A DNA stretch of 64,000 nucleotides from NCBI RefSeq assembly GCF_034006665.1, contig NZ_JAVESI010000006.1, positions 1-64,000 on the forward strand, read 5' to 3'. Shown here piece after piece: positions 1 through 8,515 of this stretch. Made by a program: the position numbers and the translations under genes. The stretch's first letter is position 1; each line of letters begins with the position of its first letter. Below the pieces are notes generated by a model. That model saw only the letters and a list, made by a program, of their open reading frames with translations. It was not told where the DNA came from and searched no databases. The DNA comes from Trichloromonas sp034006665. Its GTDB lineage: Bacteria; Desulfobacterota; Desulfuromonadia; Desulfuromonadales; Trichloromonadaceae.

Positions 1-105
1 TTCAAAGAGCCATTAAGACCGCTGCGGGGATATCTACGACATTTTGCCGAGGCCTTTCGGCCCGGCAACAACCGAATTGGTTGGCTCATGCCTCAAGCCG
101 CGTGA
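1..105 (+). CDS. C-terminal end of an unidentified protein (cut by window edge)
   Basis: The first frame is open from base 1 to a TGA at 103-105 and ends ...IGWLMPQAA. I do not recognise the family from these 34 codons. It converges on, and overlaps by 13 bp, the 3' end of the truncated sensor on the other strand. It might be the end of a transposase or other gene brought next to the sensor by the event that truncated it, or simply a chance open frame. Sequence left of the window would decide. Confidence 0.2.
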   Translation, partial: FKEPLRPLRGYLRHFAEAFRPGNNRIGWLMPQAA

Positions 106-1832
106 GCTTTTTTCGCGATTGCATCATCCTTGACGAAGATGAGCGTCCCGCTGTGTTCGATAAGATCAGCGAGGAAACGGCGGTTTTCCGCGAGTTCGGC
201 GGTCCGTTCGGCGACTCGTTCTTCCAGGCTTTCCTTCATGACATTGAGCTCATCGAAACTCTCTTGCAGGGCATCCTCTAGGTGCCGGAAGTTTTCCTGC
301 AATTCCTCTTCCTCCCGAACGATGGCCGGCGCCCAGGCGATACGCTCGCCACGCAGAATCCGGTCGGGGAGTTGCCGGGTCGCCCGGCCGAGGGCGGCGA
401 TCGGCCGCATCAACCGCCGACTGGCCCAATGGGAAAAGGCGAAAACCAGCAGCATGACCAAGGCGAGCGCCCCCAGGTTGAGCGAGGTCTGGCGGGTGAG
501 AAGCTGGATGGTCGGCGCGACGGAGTGCTCCACCACCAGCTGAAAATCATCGTCCGGAGAGAGATCGACCTCACGCAGGAAAAAGGAGCGGCTCCAGCGT
601 TTCATGGCTCCGACACCCGGCTGGGCGTCGGGAAGCCACTGCATGACACCGCCGGAAGCGACCAGTCTGCCGTCGGCGGGCAGGGTAAAAGGGTCGAAAA
701 AGTTCCGTCCCGGCCGCGTCGACAGGATCACCCGGCGGTGCTCGTCGAGCAGGGTGATATCGATGACCCCTTCCCGATGCACCGTCAATCCGCGCAGAAT
801 TTCTTGCGGATGACTCAGGGACAAGGCATGGATAATCGCTCCCCGGTATTCATCCCCTGACCAGAGCGGCACCAAGACCAGCAAACGAGAACCGGGCATG
901 CTGATGCGCCCGAAAAAAGGCTCATGCAATACGGGGCGCTCCCGTTCGCGCAGTCGCTCGATATAGGGGCGATCGCCGAGATCGATTCCCACCATACTCC
1001 GGCCATGATCGTCCCGGGACGGAGAAAAGGCGCGGGTGACATGGCGGCGGTCCAGCACCCCAAGCCGAAGGCAATCGCCATGCACCGACCGGAAAGCGTC
1101 AAGAATCCTTTGCAGCTCTTCAGCAGGGACGGTCTCCGGATCGTTGACCAAGTCGGCAAGTAAAAGGGCCTTTTGTCGCTCCTCCTTGAGCCAGTCGGCA
1201 ACGGCCAGCCCGGCGACATCCGTGGCGCGCAAGGCCGTTTGTTCCATGAAAGCCATCTGGGTACGGAAAGAGTCGGCGATGTCCAGATACACCACCGCAA
1301 AAGCCGGGATCAGAACGACGCCCTGCAGGATGATGCGCAAGCGTTCGTGGAGAGAGAAGAGAGGACCCCGCTCCCGACCCCGCCGGGTCAACAGAAAGGC
1401 GATTTCGGCGATAAGGATATTGAATAGACCGTTGGCCCCCTGTTTGAGGGCGATGAGCAGGGCGGAGCCGTGGGTCAGGGCAAGGAGGTGATGATAGCAG
1501 AGCCAGACCAGAAGCGGACCGACCGTGATCCAGAAGAGCAGAGCGCCGGCCATCAGTTCCAGCCGGCGCCGGGCCAGCAGCCAGGCGACAAAGAGCGCTT
1601 CGGCGCTGAAGATGAGAATCGCCCAGGGATGCCGCCAGTGCAGCCAGGTGCAACTCGCGGCGATCACCGCCGCGAGCACGCCGGCTCGCGGACCGAAGCG
1701 CAGCAGGGCGTACATGCTGAAGACCGAGCCGAAGAGAAAATCGACGTCGAAGAAGAGGGGCAGTTTGAACCCGTTGACGGCAAAGCCGACAATGCCCAGC
1801 AGCAATCCGGCAAGGAGTTCACGACGGGTCAT
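93..1832 (-). CDS. Membrane sensor protein, truncated inside its PAS domain (probable histidine kinase remnant)
   Basis: The 579-residue product starts with about six hydrophobic segments (roughly residues 1-175). A Cache-like extracytoplasmic sensor region follows (about 175-435), then another membrane segment, a HAMP-like linker and a coiled coil (ESLEERVAERTAELAENR). A PAS domain then opens (SGTLIFVKD). The PAS stops after about 20 residues and the frame closes with the unrelated tail DAIAKKAHAA. No kinase or output domain follows, so the gene looks 3'-truncated. I chose the ATG at 1830-1832 because an AAGG sits about 8 nt upstream; the longer frame up to 1868 lacks a Shine-Dalgarno. The product may be inserted in the membrane but cannot signal by phosphotransfer in this form. 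An alternative is an ancestral diguanylate cyclase that lost its GGDEF. Confidence 0.6.
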   Translation of the reverse strand: MTRRELLAGLLLGIVGFAVNGFKLPLFFDVDFLFGSVFSMYALLRFGPRAGVLAAVIAASCTWLHWRHPWAILIFSAEALFVAWLLARRRLELMAGALLFWITVGPLLVWLCYHHLLALTHGSALLIALKQGANGLFNILIAEIAFLLTRRGRERGPLFSLHERLRIILQGVVLIPAFAVVYLDIADSFRTQMAFMEQTALRATDVAGLAVADWLKEERQKALLLADLVNDPETVPAEELQRILDAFRSVHGDCLRLGVLDRRHVTRAFSPSRDDHGRSMVGIDLGDRPYIERLRERERPVLHEPFFGRISMPGSRLLVLVPLWSGDEYRGAIIHALSLSHPQEILRGLTVHREGVIDITLLDEHRRVILSTRPGRNFFDPFTLPADGRLVASGGVMQWLPDAQPGVGAMKRWSRSFFLREVDLSPDDDFQLVVEHSVAPTIQLLTRQTSLNLGALALVMLLVFAFSHWASRRLMRPIAALGRATRQLPDRILRGERIAWAPAIVREEEELQENFRHLEDALQESFDELNVMKESLEERVAERTAELAENRRFLADLIEHSGTLIFVKDDAIAKKAHAA

Positions 1833-2159
1833 GAAAGATACCTTATCGACAAAGACGCTTTGGCCCAAACGGATTCGGCCCGAAAGCAGCGGACTTAAAC
1901 CCCAGGTGAACGACCAGTTTTATCCCAGCACAGGTAGTTTCCAGCAAATATCGCACCAACAGAAGACTCCGTCTTTCACCTTCCCGGCCGGAAGCGAAAA
2001 ATCCCCACGAAAAGAGGCCCGGGAATTGCAACATTCCCGAAAAACCACGGTCACGGGCCGGGAAAAATCCAAGACGCTCCACGGGTATCACGGTAACAGC
2101 CGGGCCACCTTCGACCATCACCTCGGTGTTTACACGGAGAAAAAAGGGATAAATCACGG
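1833..2159. other. Gene-less stretch between sensor and chemotaxis receptor
   Basis: About 330 bp between the divergent starts of the sensor (minus strand) and the chemotaxis receptor (plus strand). I see no convincing gene. It must hold both promoters. A weak hairpin (GGGAAT, six-base loop, ATTCCC) lies near 2023-2040, and an AAGGGA about 13 nt before the receptor start may act as its ribosome binding site. Confidence 0.4.
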
Positions 2160-3257
2160 ATGACGTTCGTTCGTATCTACATGAACCTGAGCATCAAGGC
2201 CAAACTGGCTCTGATGGTCGCCTGCTACTCCCTCGGTCTAGCCGCTACCGGCGGAATCAGTGTCTTCCTGCAAAACCCCCGTTGGCTAGCGGCCTTCGTC
2301 GCCGTCGTCATCCTGCTCGGCCTCTTCTTCGGTTACGTCATCATGCGCAGCATCGTCGGGCCCCTGCAACAGGCTCTGGCTCTGCTCGATCAGGTCGCCC
2401 AAGGGGATCTGACAGTAGGCATCACCGCCACGGCGAACAATGAAACCGGACAACTGCTGACCTCCCTGCAAAAGATGATCGACCGTCTGCAGAGGACCAT
2501 CGCCGATATTCGCAATGTGACCAGGCGCCTGACTGAAAAAAGCGCCCAGATGAACGAGACCTCCCGGGAATTGTCCCAGGGGGTTTCCGACCAGGCGGCG
2601 TCGGTGGAAGAGACCTCGACCTCCATGCATGAAATGGCCTCGAACCTGCGACAAAACGCCCACAATGCCGCCCAAACCGAGACCATCGCCAATCAAGCCG
2701 CCAAGGATGCGGCCTTTGGCGGCAACGCGGTCGGCAAAACCGTCGACGCCATGAACGAGATGGCTCGCAAAATCACCGTCATTGAGGAAATCGCCCGACA
2801 AACCAATCTGCTCGCCCTAAATGCCGCCATTGAGGCGGTCCGGGCCGGGCAACAGGGCAAAGGCTTCACGGTCGTTGCTGGGGAAGTCCGAAAATTGGCG
2901 GAACGGTGTCAAAAAGCCGCCAGGGAAATCAACGACCTGACCGGCGGCAGCGTCCAGGTAGCCGGTAAAGCAAGAGAATTGCTGACGCACATGGTGCCTG
3001 AAATCGAGCACACCGCGACCTTGGTTCAGGAAATTTCCGGCGCCGTCAAAGAGCAGGATCTCGGTCTGGCGCAGATGACCGTCGCCATCGACTGCCTCAC
3101 CCAACTAACCCAGAAAAACAGCCATGCGGCCGAGGACATCGCCTCGACGGCGGAGATTCTTGACGCCTATTCTCAGGAACTTGACGCGTCCGTCGGTTTT
3201 TTCATCCTCGGGGATACGCAAACGCTCGACAAGCAACGGCTTAGAAATCGGGGATGA
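2160..3257 (+). CDS. Short methyl-accepting chemotaxis protein without a periplasmic sensor
   Basis: The N-terminus has two membrane segments (about residues 14-36 and 42-62) separated by only a few residues, so there is no periplasmic ligand domain. A HAMP-like region follows (about 62-115) and then the cytoplasmic signalling domain. The hairpin tip that binds CheA/CheW is clear (EIARQTNLLALNAAIEA), but neighbouring conserved positions differ from the family consensus: VRAGQQGKGF instead of ARAGEQGKGF, VAGEV instead of VADEV, and a Cys in LAERCQK. At 365 residues it is short for the family. It may sense an intracellular or membrane signal, or be a reduced receptor. There is no che gene in the window. 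The ATG at 2160 was chosen over Met8 because no ribosome binding site precedes Met8. Confidence 0.85.
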   Translation: MTFVRIYMNLSIKAKLALMVACYSLGLAATGGISVFLQNPRWLAAFVAVVILLGLFFGYVIMRSIVGPLQQALALLDQVAQGDLTVGITATANNETGQLLTSLQKMIDRLQRTIADIRNVTRRLTEKSAQMNETSRELSQGVSDQAASVEETSTSMHEMASNLRQNAHNAAQTETIANQAAKDAAFGGNAVGKTVDAMNEMARKITVIEEIARQTNLLALNAAIEAVRAGQQGKGFTVVAGEVRKLAERCQKAAREINDLTGGSVQVAGKARELLTHMVPEIEHTATLVQEISGAVKEQDLGLAQMTVAIDCLTQLTQKNSHAAEDIASTAEILDAYSQELDASVGFFILGDTQTLDKQRLRNRG

Positions 3258-3458
3258 ATTCTCCCAGGCTTTCGCCGCCCTCTTCACGGCGACACATCAT
3301 GACAGGATTTCTTCCGAACCCGTCGCCAAGCAGATGCCCTCTGAGGCACCCCCCATGAGCAAACCGCGCTTGATCTAACCCGTCAATCTTTCCTCCCGCA
3401 GCGGCTTTGTCCGTAAGCATCCGGGAGGATCGTTCTCGCCATCCACCTGATTCCGGCC

Positions 3459-3627
3459 TTGATCTTCTGGGGCTTCAGCGACAGATCCAGCCACTTCATC
3501 GAAACCCAGCTGCGAAACGGTGAAAGCATCGACCAGTTCATTGCCCGCGCCGATGACGCCCTCTACCGCAGCCAAGGGGAGCAGCCGCGACCAAGTGGTG
3601 ATCAACGGAGAAGTCGAGATACCATGA
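3459..3627 (+). pseudogene. Remnant of a GGDEF (diguanylate cyclase) domain C-terminus, frameshifted
   Basis: One frame gives GESIDQFIARADDALYRS, the signature end of a GGDEF domain. A shift of one base at about 3571 puts AKGSSRDQVVINGEVEIP and a TGA (3625-3627) into frame, which is the usual continuation (ALYRAK...RDQV). Upstream of about 3480 the domain and its GG[DE]EF motif are gone. This is therefore a fragment with a frameshift, probably the last piece of a sensor-cyclase. The rest of 3258-3678 shows nothing else recognisable. Confidence 0.7.
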
Positions 3628-3678
3628 GCGTTTTTTTCGAAAAACTCCCACCGAAGGTGCAAAAAGTGTCTCACCCAC

Positions 3679-3706
3679 TTGACACATCTTCTTTTTTAGT
3701 TATTTT
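3679..3706 (+). promoter_or_regulatory. Candidate sigma-70 promoter of the PerR-type gene
   Basis: TTGACA (3679-3684), a 16-bp spacer and TATTTT (3701-3706) lie 43 bp before the regulator's start codon, in an AT-rich stretch that stands out from the GC-rich surroundings. The -35 is perfect and the -10 is 4/6. An autoregulatory PerR box might overlap it, but I could not identify a convincing palindrome. Confidence 0.5.
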
Positions 3707-3748
3707 TCTTATCAAGTAAAAACTCGTGACAAATCGGGAAAACAACTT

Positions 3749-4204
3749 ATGCCCGACACAGTGAACATCCCCGGAGAAAAACTTGCCGCTCTGGAAGAGG
3801 CCCTGAAAGCCGCCGGCCTGCGCCTCACCCATCAGCGCCTGGAGATTTACCGGGAACTGCTGGCGGCGACGGATCATCCGTCGGCGGAATGCCTGTATCA
3901 GCGCCTGCGCAGACGCATTCCTACCCTTTCGTTGGACACGGTCTATCGTACCCTGGCGACCTTGGCCGCGCATGGGTTGATCAATCGAGTCGAGACTCTG
4001 GAAAGCCAGGCGCGCTTCGAAGCAACGAGCGGCCGCCATCACCATCTGATCTGTCGGAAATGTGGGAAGATCGCGGATTTCCAGTGGCCGGATATCGACT
4101 CGGCGGCGTTGCCGCAAGAGATTTCAGAGTGGGGGCGGATCGATCTGAAAAATGTGGTGATTCACGGCATCTGCCGCACCTGCCTGGAGAGACGCGAGAA
4201 GTAA
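3749..4204 (+). CDS. Fur-family transcriptional regulator, PerR type
   Basis: The 151-residue protein fits the Fur family. Residues about 15-90 form the winged helix (LRLTHQRLEIYRELL, DTVYRTLATL). The metal-binding core follows, with HHHLICRKCGKI and a second pair CRTC near the C-terminus, which together form the structural Cys4 zinc site. The next plus-strand gene is a catalase, an arrangement typical of PerR, the iron-dependent peroxide sensor that represses catalase and peroxidase genes until its metal-site histidines are oxidised. PerR rather than Fur is inferred from context. Confidence 0.85.
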   Translation: MPDTVNIPGEKLAALEEALKAAGLRLTHQRLEIYRELLAATDHPSAECLYQRLRRRIPTLSLDTVYRTLATLAAHGLINRVETLESQARFEATSGRHHHLICRKCGKIADFQWPDIDSAALPQEISEWGRIDLKNVVIHGICRTCLERREK

Positions 4205-4341
4205 TTTTTTTGCTCTTTATCAAGAACGATTACTAGCTTGTAAGTATCAGCAAAAGCCTGTTCTCATCGCGAACCCTTCGATGATCTCATCACCGTGAAC
4301 CCTGGCCCATAGGCCGCAACAGTCCCTTTCAAGGAGGAACA

Positions 4342-5802
4342 ATGGCCAAGAAAAAGCTCACCACCAATGCCGGAGCCCCCGTCGTCGACAATCAGAACAT
4401 CATGACCGCCGGCCCGCGCGGCCCGGCGTTGTTGCAGGATGTCTGGTTTCTGGAGAAGCTCGCCCAGTTCGACCGCGAGGTGATTCCCGAGCGGCGCATG
4501 CACGCCAAGGGCTCGGGCGCTTACGGCACCTTTACCGTTACCCACGACATCAGCCCATACACCCGGGCCAGGATCTTTTCCGAGATCGGGAAGAAGACCG
4601 AACTCTTCATGCGCTTCTCCACCGTAGCCGGCGAGCGCGGTGCGGCGGATGCCGAGCGGGACATTCGCGGCTTCGCCATGAAGTTCTATACCGAGGAGGG
4701 AAACTGGGATCTGGTCGGCAACAACACTCCGGTTTTTTTCCTCAAGGATCCGAAGAAGTTCCCCGACCTCAACCACGTCGTCAAGCGTGACCCGCGCACC
4801 AATCTGCGCAGCGCCAAGAACAACTGGGATTTCTGGACCCTGCTCCCCGAAGCGCTGCATCAGGTCACCATCACCATGAGCGACCGCGGCATTCCCCGTT
4901 CCTACCGACACATGAACGGCTACGGCAGCCACACTTACAGCCTGATCAACGCCAAAAATGAGCGGATCTGGGTCAAATTCCACTTCAAAACCCAGCAGGG
5001 TATCGAGAACCTGACCGACGCCGAGGCCGAGGCGATCATCGGCAAGTGCCGGGAAAGCCACCAGCGCGATCTTTACGAAAGTATCGAAAAAGGGAATTTC
5101 CCCCGCTGGAAAATGCAGATCCAGGTGATGACCGACGAACAGGCAAAGAACTGTCCCTTCAATCCCTTCGACCTCTCCAAGGTCTGGCCCCACGCTGACT
5201 ATCCGATGATCGACGTCGGCGTGCTCGAACTCAACCGCAACCCCGACAACTACTTCGCCGAAGTGGAGCAGGCGGCCTTCAATCCCGCCAATATCGTCCC
5301 GGGGATCGGCTTCTCGCCGGACAAGATGCTGCAAGGCAGGCTCTTCTCTTACGGCGATGCCCAGCGCTACCGCCTCGGTGTCAACCATCACCTGATTCCG
5401 GTGAACATGCCGCGCTGCCCCTTCCATAGCTATCACCGCGACGGCGCCATGCGTGTTGACGGCAACCACGGCAGCACCCTCGGCTACGAGCCGAACGGCT
5501 ACGGCGAATGGCAGGAGCAGCCCGAATACGCCGAGCCGCCCTTGGAACTCTCCGGCGCCGCCGCGCACTGGAATCATCGCGAGGACAATGACGACTATTA
5601 CAGCCAGCCTGGAAATCTCTTCCGACTGATGAGCCCGGCACAGCAGGAGACGCTCTTCGGCAACACCGCCCGTGCCATGGGCGACGCCCCGAAAGAGATC
5701 AAGATCCGCCATATCGGCAACTGCCTCAAAGCCGACCCGGCCTACGGCCAGGGGGTCGCCGACGCGCTCGGCATATCCTTGAGCGAAGTACCCAAGGCCT
5801 GA
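4342..5802 (+). CDS. katA: Monofunctional haem catalase
   Basis: Clade-3-like small-subunit catalase of 486 residues that disproportionates hydrogen peroxide to water and oxygen in the cytoplasm. The catalytic His54 (RRMHAKGSGA), Asn127 (VGNNTPVFF) and the proximal haem-ligand Tyr337 (RLFSYGDAQRYR) are all present, as is the RFSTVAGERG signature. A strong AAGGAGG precedes the ATG by 6 nt. It follows the PerR-type regulator by 137 bp with no terminator seen between them, and ends at a strong terminator. Peroxide-inducible control by that regulator is likely. This is useful to an anaerobe with transient oxygen exposure. Confidence 0.97.
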   Translation: MAKKKLTTNAGAPVVDNQNIMTAGPRGPALLQDVWFLEKLAQFDREVIPERRMHAKGSGAYGTFTVTHDISPYTRARIFSEIGKKTELFMRFSTVAGERGAADAERDIRGFAMKFYTEEGNWDLVGNNTPVFFLKDPKKFPDLNHVVKRDPRTNLRSAKNNWDFWTLLPEALHQVTITMSDRGIPRSYRHMNGYGSHTYSLINAKNERIWVKFHFKTQQGIENLTDAEAEAIIGKCRESHQRDLYESIEKGNFPRWKMQIQVMTDEQAKNCPFNPFDLSKVWPHADYPMIDVGVLELNRNPDNYFAEVEQAAFNPANIVPGIGFSPDKMLQGRLFSYGDAQRYRLGVNHHLIPVNMPRCPFHSYHRDGAMRVDGNHGSTLGYEPNGYGEWQEQPEYAEPPLELSGAAAHWNHREDNDDYYSQPGNLFRLMSPAQQETLFGNTARAMGDAPKEIKIRHIGNCLKADPAYGQGVADALGISLSEVPKA

Positions 5803-5821
5803 AGTCCAATCCCCCTTAAGT

Positions 5822-5862
5822 AAAAAGAAAGGCGCCTCCAGAGCGGGGCGCCTTTCTTTTTT
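5822..5862 (+). terminator. Rho-independent terminator after the catalase
   Basis: AAAGAAAGGCGCC pairs with GGCGCCTTTCTTT across a short loop and runs into a T tract. The A-rich left arm makes it potentially bidirectional. It separates the catalase from the insertion sequence. Confidence 0.9.
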
Positions 5863-5881
5863 GATGACTTAAAGGGTTAAT

Positions 5882-7495
5882 CCTAAAAACGGCGGTTGGT
5901 TGATTTCATCCTGGTGCTGGAAGGCACTTTAGCGACGGTAAGATCGGTGCGGACGCGAGTAGCTTTCGGTACGCGTGTTTCGCGATCAGTTTGATCCGCT
6001 CCTTCAGACCCAACTGCTCCGCAGTTCGGGCCAGGTCCTTGAAAAAGGCCGTCAGCTCTCGCATTGCGGCCTGTACGAGGTAGGCTTTGGCATGGGTACT
6101 GGTAATGGTCACGGTCTTCTGACCGGCATGGCTGGTTTGCTTGGCGACGGCTTGGAGCATTAGTGGGCGGCTGGTGATCGCTTCGTGGTGTTTGTCGGGA
6201 TGAACCAGGCGCGCGAAGAGCGACCACCAGTTGTAGACCAGGGCGATAAAACGGCTGCTGATGCGGCATCGCTTAATATCCTGGGTGGTGAAACCGCCCC
6301 ACCCCCAATGATTTTTCAGTTCATCGAAGCAGTTCTCGCAATCGCCACGATCCCGATAAAGCTGGGCGATGGTCAGGATTTCGTCGGTCAAGGAGGTCAC
6401 CAAGACTTGGTATTCGTACTTGCGAATCCCGTCCTCGGTGTCGATAAACGCCAGATTCAACTGGCCGTCCGTGAGCAGAAGTTCGCCTTGAATCGGGCGT
6501 TTTAGCACAATCACCCGGCGAGAGCGGCTCCAGCCGGTGAGTTGAAGGGTGCCCTCGCATCCCTTGAACCCCTGGCCGGCGTCCACCCAGACCCCTCTGG
6601 CGATCAGGCGATGGATGAGTTTTTTGACGTTGGCGGTTAGCCGCAGCTTGGTCAGGTAATCGAGCTGACGCGTCTCGGCTTCGAACATAACCGCTTCGTT
6701 GCCGAAGGAGACATCCCCACGAATGAAGCGCGGCCACAGTTCGCGGGGAAGCCGGTCGAGCCGCCTCCACAGGCCGACGGCCACATGCTTGCCGGTATGA
6801 CGGTCGCCGGGCTCGACGTCGACGCCGAAGGCTAGACGGGTGTTGCCCATGAAGTAGCTGTGGTAAGCGTGGGATGGCCGCCCCGGCTTCTTGGGGTTGT
6901 AGCTCTTCACGGCCCCTTCCTGCCTGCCGTAAAGGGGTTTGACCGTATTGTCCGTATCCAGAATCCAGGCGCCCAGCGCCAGGATGGGATGAGTGATGTG
7001 TCCCAAGTGCCGGTCCAGCCAGTCGAGCGCCTCGGTTTCGTCAAACGCAGCAAGACCACGACGCACGGAATCCTCGGAGGCGACGGCGGTCATGCCGAGT
7101 AGCTCCGGGTTGACGCCGTCACTGCGGATATTGGTCATGTGGGCATAGCGTTTGTGCCCGGCCAGACTCGACAGAAGCAGGGTTCCGAGGACATCGCGAA
7201 CCTTGGGAGCATTGGGTGAGGCGTAGCGAAGCGGACAGTCGGCGAGCAACGCTTCGAACAGGCCACTGACTTTCAGAAACTCGATGAAAAAGGGGAGCTG
7301 CCCCATGGGAGTGACCGCCGCGTCGGGATCCCATTCGACATGAATGCGACCGGCAAAAGTCTCGACGGCAACCCGGGACGGCTCGGGAATCACCTGCAAA
7401 TCGCGTTCACCCATTTGGTGAAACCTCCAATAGGAAATTTCGAATCAAGGTCAGCAGGTTACAACATTTTTCAACGGTTAACCGCCGTTTTTAGG
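5882..7495 (-). mobile_element. IS1380-family insertion sequence, apparently complete
   Basis: The 1614-bp element is bounded by a perfect 16-bp terminal inverted repeat, CCTAAAAACGGCGGTT (5882-5897), with its complement at 7480-7495. It is flanked by the direct repeat TTAAT (5877-5881 and 7496-7500). It holds one full-length transposase gene. Clean ends, an intact duplication and an intact gene suggest a recent and possibly active insertion. It landed just downstream of the catalase terminator and does not visibly break a gene. Confidence 0.92.
5906..7414 (-). CDS. IS1380-family transposase (DDE_Tnp_1_4 type)
   Basis: The 502-residue DDE transposase has an N-terminal DNA-binding part (about residues 1-130). 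A catalytic core follows with the first Asp in ILDTDNTVKP, the second in FIRGDVSFG and the Glu in the segment RDRGDCENCFDELKNHWGW, whose form is characteristic of the IS1380 family. The ATG is preceded by GGAGG at 8 nt. It occupies nearly the whole element and should catalyse cut-and-paste transposition. Confidence 0.93.
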   Translation of the reverse strand: MGERDLQVIPEPSRVAVETFAGRIHVEWDPDAAVTPMGQLPFFIEFLKVSGLFEALLADCPLRYASPNAPKVRDVLGTLLLSSLAGHKRYAHMTNIRSDGVNPELLGMTAVASEDSVRRGLAAFDETEALDWLDRHLGHITHPILALGAWILDTDNTVKPLYGRQEGAVKSYNPKKPGRPSHAYHSYFMGNTRLAFGVDVEPGDRHTGKHVAVGLWRRLDRLPRELWPRFIRGDVSFGNEAVMFEAETRQLDYLTKLRLTANVKKLIHRLIARGVWVDAGQGFKGCEGTLQLTGWSRSRRVIVLKRPIQGELLLTDGQLNLAFIDTEDGIRKYEYQVLVTSLTDEILTIAQLYRDRGDCENCFDELKNHWGWGGFTTQDIKRCRISSRFIALVYNWWSLFARLVHPDKHHEAITSRPLMLQAVAKQTSHAGQKTVTITSTHAKAYLVQAAMRELTAFFKDLARTAEQLGLKERIKLIAKHAYRKLLASAPILPSLKCLPAPG

Positions 7496-7500
7496 TTAAT

Positions 7501-7688
7501 TGAGGTTTACGCTTACCATTCCCGGTCTTCTTGCGCCCGCTCGGGCGTCGCCAAGCTGTTCCCCGTCAACAGACAGATCTTTTCCAGTACCGCCGCCATC
7601 GCCAGAAATTTTTCCTTTGCCGCCTCCCGGCGAAATAGTGAAAGCGGCTATCATCCAGTCAAAGCAAGCAAACCATAGCGCAGGCGGA
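7501..7688. other. Gene-poor stretch beside the IS element
   Basis: About 190 bp between the insertion sequence and the 3' end of the next minus-strand gene. Frames are open on both strands but none has a ribosome binding site or recognisable sequence. I see no gene or terminator. Confidence 0.3.
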
Positions 7689-7943
7689 TTACAGAAACGG
7701 GTCCAGTTCTTGCAGGGTTTTTTGAATATCGGCGGCACTCGCACTGTCACAAAAGCAGCCGCCCCCAGCGTAGAGGTCGAAAGAGACAAGCTGCCCGACG
7801 AGTTTCTCGACCAGTTCCTCTTGCTGCGAATATTTCTTCGGCTGCGCAGCGACGGCGTGCAAAACGGGAATGAGAGTCTCCGGCAGATCCCTCACGACAG
7901 CGGGATCTTCAAGCAGTTGCAGCAGTTTCTTCCACGATCCCAT
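7689..7943 (-). CDS. Small hypothetical protein, 84 residues
   Basis: Starts MGSWKKLLQLLEDPAVV at an ATG preceded by AGGAGGTG, so the start is well supported; the longer frame up to 8084 has no such signal. The product is mostly helical by inspection, with a CFC pair (GGGCFCDSAS) near residue 63 that could bind metal or form a disulfide. No transmembrane segment or signal peptide is visible. I do not recognise a family. It is divergent from the PilZ gene. Confidence 0.6.
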   Translation of the reverse strand: MGSWKKLLQLLEDPAVVRDLPETLIPVLHAVAAQPKKYSQQEELVEKLVGQLVSFDLYAGGGCFCDSASAADIQKTLQELDPFL

Positions 7944-8119
7944 GGGGCACCTCCTGTGGGTTTGCGTTAAGGTTTCCGTTCCTCTGCGCCGGCATTCCGC
8001 CAGGGTCAATAAACCCAACCGGAAACGGCTGCGATGGCGGATAAAAACTGGATTCCCCGAGGGGGAATACGCTATTTTCAGCATAAACCCGTAGCCGATG
8101 AACCCGAAAGGAGATGTTC

Positions 8120-8470
8120 ATGCAGGAAAAGCGCAGGTTCGGCCGCATTCCCTTTGGCTCTATCGTCAGCCTCAGCTTTGAGGGTCATACCTGTAAAGGG
8201 GCATTGCACGACATTTCCCTGAACGGCGCCAAAATCCTCCTCGACGCCCCGGTGGCCCCCGGGCTGAAAAGCCATTGCCATCTCAAACTCCCCCTCTCCA
8301 AGGAGCTCATCCTGGAATTCGAAGGGGAAGTGGTCCATGCCTACGAGAGCCTTGTCGGCCTGCGCTTCACCGAAAGCGATCCGGAGAGCTTCGGCCATCT
8401 CATCCGCCTGATGGAGCTGAATAGCGGCGATGCCGAAAAAGTCCATGACGAGTTGCACCACATCGAGTGA
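8120..8470 (+). CDS. PilZ domain protein (c-di-GMP binding)
   Basis: A 116-residue stand-alone PilZ domain. The arginine motif is near the N-terminus (RRFGRIPF) and the second motif appears as DISLNGAKI (family pattern D/NxSxxG) about 30 residues later; together they bind cyclic di-GMP. The ATG at 8120 was chosen because AAAGGAG lies 6 nt upstream; the ATG two codons earlier touches the Shine-Dalgarno. The effector target is unknown and no motility or exopolysaccharide gene is adjacent. Confidence 0.85.
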   Translation: MQEKRRFGRIPFGSIVSLSFEGHTCKGALHDISLNGAKILLDAPVAPGLKSHCHLKLPLSKELILEFEGEVVHAYESLVGLRFTESDPESFGHLIRLMELNSGDAEKVHDELHHIE

Positions 8471-8515
8471 CCGCGGCGAACCATGCCCAAAGCGCCCACC
8501 ACTCAAAGGGGACCG

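Noticed and set aside
1843..2157. 104-residue minus-strand frame between sensor and chemoreceptor
   Set aside because: No Shine-Dalgarno, no similarity, and it would cover the promoters of both flanking genes.
3685..3748. PerR/Fur operator in front of the PerR-type gene
   Set aside because: The region is AT-rich but I could not find a convincing inverted repeat of the PerR-box type.
4264..5712. 482-residue open frame antisense to the catalase
   Set aside because: Complement of a fully recognisable catalase; no start signal and no known domain.
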